DNA of 64,000 bases from NCBI RefSeq assembly GCF_009760405.1, contig NZ_WRPP01000005.1:248001-312000 (forward strand), in the 5' to 3' direction. Source of the stretch: Nocardia terrae. Lineage in GTDB: Bacteria; Actinomycetota; Actinomycetes; Mycobacteriales; Mycobacteriaceae. The notes under the pieces were generated by a model. The model was given only the letters and a program-made list of their open reading frames with translations, made no database searches and had not been told where the DNA came from. This document shows, in pieces, positions 58,706 to 64,000 of the stretch; positions within the stretch are counted from its first letter, which is position 1; each line of letters opens with the position of its first letter. A program made the translations under genes and the position numbers.

Positions 58706-59878
58706 GTGCCCCGCATTCTCGCCATCCACGAAGGCACCGTCCCCATCAGCTCGTCGATGAGCAACGCGTTCATCGACTTCAGCGCCATGGACTGCTCCGT
58801 CGTCGCCGTCGTCAGCGATGTCGTCCACGACGGGGAGCCCGTCGTCGGCTACGGCTTCAACTCCAACGGCCGCTACAGCGCCGGGGAGATCCTGCGCCGG
58901 CGGGTCATCCCCCGCCTGCTGGCCGCCGACCCGGACCAGCTGCTCACCGCCGATGGCCGGGCGGTGGATCCGGTCAGGGCCTGGGATGTCATGACACGCA
59001 ACGAGAAACCGGGCGGCCACGGTGAACGCTCGGTCGCCGTGGGCGTCGTCGACATGGCCCTCTACGATCTGGCCGCCAAACTGGCCGGACTCCCCCTCTA
59101 CCGATGGCTGTCGCAACAGTACGACCTGGGCGAACCCGACCGGGATGTGTTCGTGTACGCCGCGGGCGGCTACTACGCCCCCGGCAAGGGCCTGACCCAG
59201 CTCCAGGACGAAATGCGACGGTTCCTGGATCAGGGTTACGACGTGGTCAAGATGAAGATCGGCGGCGCGGATCTGGCCGAGGACCTCAAACGCGTCGAAG
59301 CGGTGCTGGACGTGCTCGGCGGCGACGGCTCCCGGCTGGCCGTGGACGCCAACGGCCGCTTCGACCTCGACACCGCCCTCGACTACGGCCGCGCTCTCGC
59401 GCCCTACGAGCTGCGCTGGTACGAGGAGCCGGGCGATCCACTGGATTTCGCGCTGCACGCGACCCTGGCCGAGCGGTACCCGGGACCGCTGGCGACCGGC
59501 GAGAACCTCTTCTCCCGCATGGACGCCCGCAATCTGCTGCGCTACGCGGGCATGCGTTCCGATCGCGACATCCTGCAGTTCGATCCGGTACTCGGCTACG
59601 GGCTGGTGGAGTACCTCCGGATTCAGGAGATCATGCGACAGCAGGGCTGGTCCTCGCGCCGCTGCATTCCGCACGGCGGACACCAGTTCGCCCTGCACAT
59701 CGCCGCGGCGCTGCACCTGGGCGGCAACGAATCGTATCCGGGTGAATTCCAGCCCACGGGCGGCTTCGCCGACAATGCCGTCATCGAGCACAGTCGAATT
59801 CGATTGTCGGACACGCCCGGTATCGGATTCGAGGACAAGGCCATGCTGTACAACGTCTTCCGCGCCCTGCACGACTGA
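58706..59878 (+). CDS. tarD: D(-)-tartrate dehydratase
   Basis: 390 residues from GTG 58706 (GAGGAGAGA upstream), the length of Bradyrhizobium TarD (389). The blocks VVGYGFNSNGRY, NEKPGGHGERSVAVG, VYAAGGYY and CIPHGGHQ, and the LGGNESYPGEFQPTGGF end match TarD as I recall it. Active site: Lys182/Lys184 in VKMKIGG, ligands Asp214, Glu240, Glu266, base His323. It dehydrates D-tartrate to oxaloacetate via the enol. Third gene of the operon, closed by a strong terminator. Confidence 0.88.
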   Translation: MPRILAIHEGTVPISSSMSNAFIDFSAMDCSVVAVVSDVVHDGEPVVGYGFNSNGRYSAGEILRRRVIPRLLAADPDQLLTADGRAVDPVRAWDVMTRNEKPGGHGERSVAVGVVDMALYDLAAKLAGLPLYRWLSQQYDLGEPDRDVFVYAAGGYYAPGKGLTQLQDEMRRFLDQGYDVVKMKIGGADLAEDLKRVEAVLDVLGGDGSRLAVDANGRFDLDTALDYGRALAPYELRWYEEPGDPLDFALHATLAERYPGPLATGENLFSRMDARNLLRYAGMRSDRDILQFDPVLGYGLVEYLRIQEIMRQQGWSSRRCIPHGGHQFALHIAAALHLGGNESYPGEFQPTGGFADNAVIEHSRIRLSDTPGIGFEDKAMLYNVFRALHD

Positions 59879-59906
59879 CCAGTACTGCCCACCGTCATTC
59901 CACGCG

Positions 59907-59944
59907 CTGAAAACCCGTGTCACACAGAGGACATGGGTTTTCAG
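59907..59944. terminator. Bidirectional terminator after tarD
   Basis: Arms of 15 bp (59907-59921 and 59930-59944, one G-T pair) with an 8-nt loop. The outer 10 bp, CTGAAAACCC/GGGTTTTCAG, give A-rich and T-rich flanks in both directions. It overlaps the stop of the convergent secreted-protein gene. Confidence 0.8.
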
Positions 59945-60351
59945 TTGGAACGAACGTAGCTGAAACGCCTACCGTCTTGATCGAGGGAATTGAAACTCGC
60001 GACCTGCGTTCCCGGGGCCGGACATGCGAAGGTCACGCTCTTGACCATCGAGGTTCCGGCTCCACCTTCGCGCATACGCAGCGTCGCGGAGAATCCCCCG
60101 GTCGGAATGACGGCGTACGTGCCCTCGCCGTTTCCCAGACCGGTACTCCGAAAGGCGATACCGCCCTCTCCGTCGAAACTCAGCACATTCGAGGAGTCCT
60201 CGGTGGCAGTGAATTCCCCGCGATAGTCACCGAGTGCCGCACCGCAGGACCCCGCGCTCACGCCGGGCGGCGCCAGGACGGTCACCGCGCCACAAAAGGC
60301 CAGCGTGATGGCCGTTTCCAGAGCGATCCTCGCGCCCTGCCCAGCAGTCAT
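59941..60351 (-). CDS. Secreted protein of unknown function
   Basis: 136 residues from ATG 60351. Signal peptide with hydrophobic core TAITLAFCGAVTVLA and cleavage after about GVSA; mature domain of about 100 residues, beta-rich, with two Cys (GSCGAALGDYRGEF near its start and TFACPAPGTQ later) that may form a disulfide. No family recognised; GDYRGEFTATEDSSNVLSF resembles small exported lipocalin-like sandwiches of actinomycetes only in general style. Confidence 0.65.
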   Translation of the reverse strand: MTAGQGARIALETAITLAFCGAVTVLAPPGVSAGSCGAALGDYRGEFTATEDSSNVLSFDGEGGIAFRSTGLGNGEGTYAVIPTGGFSATLRMREGGAGTSMVKSVTFACPAPGTQVASFNSLDQDGRRFSYVRSN

Positions 60352-60613
60352 ACCGCACCCTCCCGGTCGAGTCCTTGCGGGCAAGTTGACCGGACAACCG
60401 GGCGAAACAGGCGCAGACACGCCCGTTCGTTATCGAAACGTGTGCTGGCACAGTACATAACACAATGATCTGAAAACGGACTATTCCGACCGATTAGTCT
60501 GCTTGCTGCACAAGCGAATTCACACACCTGTACAGATGATCAGCAGGTCGCGACACTCCCGGGAGTGCCGGAATCCCACCAATTGCGTTGAGCTGGTTCT
60601 ACCGTCGTTGAGC

Positions 60614-60850
60614 ATGACACGAAAGAAAGCCATCGGCCTGCTAGTCGGTGTGTTCGTTTGTGCCACCGTATTCACCTTGAACCCGTCCGCGGCATGGGGC
60701 TCCGGCGAAATCGGAGTACCGCCCGCGACCCCGGGAGCTTCCCCTCGCGCCTCCACGCCCGCGGGCGGCGGTGCCGGAGCTCCCCCGGCCCCGGAAAGGA
60801 TCGTCCCAGTGCCGCCGCCCAGTGGCGGATTCCTCTGCCCGACCCCGTGA
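60614..60850 (+). CDS. Short secreted Pro-rich peptide
   Basis: 78 residues from ATG 60614. An N-terminal signal sequence (KKAIGLLVGVFVCATVFTL, cleavage near AAWGS) is followed by a Pro/Ala/Gly-rich segment of about 45 residues that ends SGGFLCPTP. Low complexity, no family. Could be a cell-wall-spanning peptide; the gene is plausible but not certain. Confidence 0.5.
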   Translation: MTRKKAIGLLVGVFVCATVFTLNPSAAWGSGEIGVPPATPGASPRASTPAGGGAGAPPAPERIVPVPPPSGGFLCPTP

Positions 60851-60920
60851 CGTATTCCGCCGACGAAGCCGGAAACATTAACTCCCAGAACGGAAGAAGT
60901 GGCGTTTCGGAACTCGGTGT

Positions 60921-61271
60921 TCAGGCCGCGATGGCGGACGACAGCCCGCGCAGCGTGGCCTGAACATCCTCGACATCGACGACCAGGCGGGTGATCTCCG
61001 AACCCGCCAGATCGATCAGCACACCCCGGCCGTCGAATCGCGTATCCCAGAATTCCTTACGACCCTTGCCCCGGAAGATCCCCGCGGCGATCACGCCCGG
61101 AAAGAAGGTCCCCGGCGTCCGCACCCACGGCGGACGCAGATCCACCGGCGCCGGCGCGAGCCGCTTGACCTGCGATAGATCGAAACTCACATGGTCACGC
61201 AGCGCCAGGAAGCGGTGAGCCCCGGTGACCCGCACCGTCACGGTGGTTCCGGTGACGTCCAATTCGACCAT
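60921..61271 (-). CDS. Conserved-looking hypothetical protein, PH-like
   Basis: 116 residues: strands VELDVTGTTVTVRVTGAHRFLALRDHVSF, then PPWVRTPGTFFPGVIAAGIF, GVLIDLAGSEITRLVVDVED and a C-terminal helix VQATLRGLSSAIA. Seven strands plus a final helix suggest the bacterial PH-like fold; I recall similar actinobacterial proteins without function. No signal peptide or TM. Probably monocistronic. Confidence 0.6.
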   Translation of the reverse strand: MVELDVTGTTVTVRVTGAHRFLALRDHVSFDLSQVKRLAPAPVDLRPPWVRTPGTFFPGVIAAGIFRGKGRKEFWDTRFDGRGVLIDLAGSEITRLVVDVEDVQATLRGLSSAIAA

Positions 61272-61362
61272 TTCCGCACCTCACGCGCTCGCCCGACACT
61301 GTCTCGCCATCAACAGTGCCGGGCGTTTCTGGTCGTAGCCTGTGGGTTTCCTGGCCGTTCTC

Positions 61363-61617
61363 TCAGGCTTTCCCACCCAGGTCGGTGACCATGCGTGCGG
61401 CCTGCGCCCGCAGATCCTGGCTCAGCTGATCCGCCTGCGCCTTCGCCTCGGCGCGCAGCTGTTCGACCTCGGCCCTGGTCAGCCGCTGCGGCTCGGCCTG
61501 CTCCGCGGCCATCGCGTGCGCCTTCACCGAGGCGGCGCGCATGATGCGCTCGGCCCGGGTGCGAGCCTTGTCGGTGTGGCTGGCGATCAGTTCGCTCAGC
61601 ACGTTGTAGTTCGTCAT
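61363..61617 (-). CDS. Small coiled-coil protein, unknown
   Basis: 84 residues, helical, rich in Ala, Gln, Glu and Arg: TDKARTRAERIMRAASVKAH, then EVEQLRAEAKAQADQLSQDL with heptad repeats. Possibly an accessory of cell-wall or DNA-binding type; no family recognised. GAGGAGAACCACG upstream gives a fair ribosome binding site. Confidence 0.55.
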   Translation of the reverse strand: MTNYNVLSELIASHTDKARTRAERIMRAASVKAHAMAAEQAEPQRLTRAEVEQLRAEAKAQADQLSQDLRAQAARMVTDLGGKA

Positions 61618-61740
61618 CGTGGTTCTCCTCGTCCTCGGGCCGGAGCTGGTGTTTCCGGCTACGAGAAGAACAATGGCGGCCCACGCTGACAGGACGCCGA
61701 CAGTGCGCCGACGACGGAGATCGCCGTCGGCGCGGGGCTG

Positions 61741-63108
61741 TCAGTCGACGGGCAGCGTGACGCCGTTCTCGGCGGCCTTGGCGGCCACCTCGGCGGGGAA
61801 GATATTGCGGAACAGGTACAGGTCGCGGCCGAGCTTCCAGCCGGGAGCCAGGGCCACCGCGTAGCGCTCGAAGTAGCCGAGCTGCTTGCCCATCATCACC
61901 AGCTGCTGCGGGCCGGACGCCCCGCGGCGCTTGCCGAACTCGAGCAGCCGGGCCGAGACCACGCCCAGGTCCAGTTTGTCGAGGCTGCCCGAGAGCACCG
62001 GGCCCAGCGCGACCGCGAGCTGGCGGCCGATGGTGGCGTCGTCACCGCTGTCGTCGGAGACCAGGTCCAGCTTGCGCAGGGCGCGGGCGACGGGACGGAA
62101 GTCGTTGTCGATGGAGCTGGCGAAGAACAGCGCGCGCACGAACTCGCGCCATTCGTTCTCCATACGGCCCACGATGCCGAAATCGAGCATGGCCACCCGG
62201 CCGTCGTCGAGCAGCCACAGGTTGCCCGCGTGCACGTCGCCGTGGAAAAGTCCGTGCACCGCAACCGATTCCATCCACGCCTTGACCAGGCGGCGGATCA
62301 GCAGCTCGGGTTCGGGATGCGCGGCGCGGATGTCGTCGAAGCGGTCCAGGGGCATGCCGCGCATGCGTTCCATGCACAGCACGCGCGGGGCGCAGTAGTC
62401 CCAATACACCTCGGGCACGGCCACATTGGTGTTGTCGCCGAAGGCGGTCAGGTGTTCGCGGGCGCGGCTCTGGTTGTCGGCCTCGATGAGGAAGTTGAGT
62501 TCGGCGACGGTCGCCTCGTACAGATCCCGCACCACCGCTTGGGCATTGGCGACGCGGGCGTTCTCCGAGCGCTTCTCGAGCGCGCGCGCCAGCCGCATCG
62601 CCGCGCGCAGATCGACGATCATGCGCCGGGCGATCTCTGGCCGCTGCACCTTCACCACCGCGGGCCGGCCGTCGGCCAGCACGCACGCGTGCACCTGAGC
62701 GATCGAGGCGGCCGAGAGCGGCTCGTCGTCGAATTCGCGGAACAGCTCCGAGATCGGCTTGCCCAGATCGGCCTCGATGATGGCCCGGGCGTCCGCGGCC
62801 GGGAAGGGCGGCACATCGTCGAGGCAGCGCAGGCAGGCGTCGGCCAGTTCGCGCGGGAACGCGCCCGGCGAGGACGCGATGAGCTGGCCCAGTTTCACGA
62901 ACATCGGGCCCAGCGTCTCGAAGCCGTCGACCATGCCCTCGGCCGCGGCGCGCTTGCGCTTGGACGGGCGTAGCCCGCCGCGCACCACGCTGCTCAGCAC
63001 CGATCCGCCCAGCACCGCACCCACGGTCGCGGTCCGCCGCCACTCCGAGAACCCGAAGGTGTCGAGGTCGGGGCGGATCACCTCGGGCGTCCCCACTCGC
63101 ACTGTCAT
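61741..63108 (-). CDS. ABC1/UbiB (AarF)-family atypical kinase
   Basis: 455 residues from ATG 63108. KLGQLIASSPGAFP is the KxGQ family motif that blocks the active site; VVKVQRP carries the ATP lysine; HGLFHGDVHAGNLWLLDDG and MLDFGIVGRM are the catalytic and metal loops. UbiB proteins are ATPases or kinases needed for quinone and lipid metabolism; in actinobacteria, which use menaquinone, several copies exist with undefined roles. Divergent from the carboxylase gene. Confidence 0.9.
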   Translation of the reverse strand: MTVRVGTPEVIRPDLDTFGFSEWRRTATVGAVLGGSVLSSVVRGGLRPSKRKRAAAEGMVDGFETLGPMFVKLGQLIASSPGAFPRELADACLRCLDDVPPFPAADARAIIEADLGKPISELFREFDDEPLSAASIAQVHACVLADGRPAVVKVQRPEIARRMIVDLRAAMRLARALEKRSENARVANAQAVVRDLYEATVAELNFLIEADNQSRAREHLTAFGDNTNVAVPEVYWDYCAPRVLCMERMRGMPLDRFDDIRAAHPEPELLIRRLVKAWMESVAVHGLFHGDVHAGNLWLLDDGRVAMLDFGIVGRMENEWREFVRALFFASSIDNDFRPVARALRKLDLVSDDSGDDATIGRQLAVALGPVLSGSLDKLDLGVVSARLLEFGKRRGASGPQQLVMMGKQLGYFERYAVALAPGWKLGRDLYLFRNIFPAEVAAKAAENGVTLPVD

Positions 63109-63289
63109 AGGTGAGCTCACGGGGCGCAGTGTATCGCTGACCTTGCTAACAGCGCGGCACAGGTTACCGACACGTTCAGTGGTTCGTAATCGACCATGCA
63201 CGGTACCGTGGCAGGTCGAGTCGCGATCCGGCTCGACACGGGCACGATCGGGCCCGACCTGATGTTGGCTGAAAGGCAAGACCGAGGTA

Positions 63290-64000
63290 ATGACGGGTAC
63301 AGCGGAAAAGCTGGCGGAACTGCGCAAGCTCCTGGAGATCGCCGAAGAACCCACAGGCGAGAAGGGCATCCAGAAGCGAATCGCGAAAGGCGTCGCCAGC
63401 GCCCGAGAACGGGTGAACATGCTGCTGGACCCGGGCAGCTTCGTCGAAATGGGCGCGCTCATGCGCTCGCCCGGCAACCCCAACGCCCTCTACGGCGATG
63501 GTGTGGTCACCGGCCGCGGCATGATCGACGGCCGCCCGGTCGTGGTCATCTCCCACGACTCCGGTGTGCAGGGCGGTTCGGCCGGTGAGACCTTCGGCCG
63601 TCGCGTGCGTCTCGTCATGGACTTCGCGTACAAGAACGCGTGCCCGGTCGTGGTGATCAACGACTCCGCGGGCGCGCGCATCCAGGAGGGCGTGACCGCA
63701 CTGGCCTGGTACGCCACCATGTGCCGCCTGCAGGAGGACCTGTCCGGCTACGTGCCGATGGTCGCGGTCATGTTCGGCAAGTGCGCGGCCGGTTCGGTGT
63801 ACGGGCCGGTCAACATGGACGTGCTCGTCGCGACCGACAAGTCCTACATGTTCGTGACCGGTCCCGAGGTCATCAAGGGCATCACCGGCGAGGACATCAG
63901 CGCCGACGAACTGGGCGGCGCGGCCGTGCAGGCCCGCAACGGCCTGCTGCACCACGTGGCCAAGAGCGAGCGCGACGCCCTGCAGTGGGCCCGTGACTAC
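63290..64000 (+). CDS. Acyl-CoA carboxylase beta (carboxyltransferase) subunit, N-terminal part
   Basis: ATG at 63290; 237 residues visible and open at the window end. SARERVNMLLDPGSFVEM, YGDGVVTGRG, the acyl-CoA oxyanion region SHDSGVQGGSAGETFGRRV, INDSAGARIQEGV and GPVNMDVLVATDKSYMFVTGPEVIK are the carboxyltransferase N-domain of AccD/PccB proteins. It carboxylates acetyl-, propionyl- or long-chain acyl-CoA for fatty-acid and mycolate synthesis; several AccD types exist in mycolate producers and the visible part does not separate them. Confidence 0.92.
   Translation, partial: MTGTAEKLAELRKLLEIAEEPTGEKGIQKRIAKGVASARERVNMLLDPGSFVEMGALMRSPGNPNALYGDGVVTGRGMIDGRPVVVISHDSGVQGGSAGETFGRRVRLVMDFAYKNACPVVVINDSAGARIQEGVTALAWYATMCRLQEDLSGYVPMVAVMFGKCAAGSVYGPVNMDVLVATDKSYMFVTGPEVIKGITGEDISADELGGAAVQARNGLLHHVAKSERDALQWARDY

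Noticed and set aside
1..64000. CRISPR arrays, phage integrases, transposases, toxin-antitoxin pairs or a natural-product gene cluster
   Set aside because: Looked for and not found. The Uma2 nuclease-like gene stands alone and is not accompanied by defence genes, and the lone ACP lacks synthase partners.

Overview
The window is high-GC actinomycete chromosome, most likely Nocardia or a close mycolate-containing relative. The evidence is the combination of an MspA-type porin, a complete yrbE-mce operon, a cyclopropane mycolic acid synthase homologue, a WS/DGAT acyltransferase, an AcpM-like acyl carrier protein, a DesA-type acyl-ACP desaturase, an alkB-rubredoxin cassette and an acyl-CoA carboxylase beta subunit. 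No rRNA, complete tRNA, CRISPR array, insertion sequence, integrase or replication origin was seen. The assignment rests on gene content, not on a marker gene.

Layout. 1-8 kb: porin 3' end, a class III cyclase remnant, a glycosyltransferase/pyruvyl-transferase pair, a membrane Ser/Thr kinase, small redox enzymes, and an unusual leader-peptide/GNAT/IF-1 paralogue operon at 6.9-8.1 kb. 8-16 kb: a decayed esterase, small secreted proteins, an Uma2 nuclease, a two-domain fatty acyl-CoA reductase, an HxlR/DoxX pair. 16-21.8 kb: envelope and lipid genes (cutinase, WS/DGAT, hydrolase, expansin-like protein, CMAS). 21.8-31.4 kb: mce operon on the minus strand (yrbEA, yrbEB, mceA-F, one Mce-associated protein, then two TetR genes). 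31.5-37.1 kb: alkane oxidation (alkB, two rubredoxins, rubredoxin reductase, divergent TetR regulator, convergent long-chain alcohol oxidase). 37-49 kb: mixed metabolism, including a NarI-like protein without its heme histidines, a GH38 mannosidase, an arginase-like protein, a TetR/desaturase pair, a MerR/ACP/SRPBCC unit and an ECF sigma operon of the DGPF-linked type. 49.2-59.9 kb: a hydroxy-acid/sugar-acid island with three enolase-superfamily enzymes (one recognisable as D-tartrate dehydratase), a split TPP-dependent decarboxylase, an aldehyde dehydrogenase, two transporters and two GntR regulators with visible operators. 60-64 kb: small secreted and hypothetical proteins, an ABC1/UbiB-family protein and the start of an acyl-CoA carboxylase beta subunit.

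How the genes work together. AlkB, its electron carriers and the alcohol oxidase can take n-alkanes to fatty aldehydes. The fatty acyl-CoA reductase, WS/DGAT, desaturase and ACP fit storage-lipid and mycolate metabolism. The mce operon encodes a lipid importer. In the 49-60 kb island one GntR site is shared by the decarboxylase operon and the MFS transporter, suggesting one uptake-and-degradation pathway (2-hydroxy acid to 2-keto acid to aldehyde to acid) next to a separately controlled tartrate unit.

The most unusual locus is 6880-8085. A 19-residue leader peptide with a near-perfect Shine-Dalgarno sequence precedes a hairpin that covers the ribosome binding site of a tandem-GNAT acetyltransferase, which is translationally coupled to a second, divergent IF-1. 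This looks like translational attenuation of a ribosome-stress or antibiotic response. All functional statements are from sequence reading and recalled family knowledge; no searches were run.
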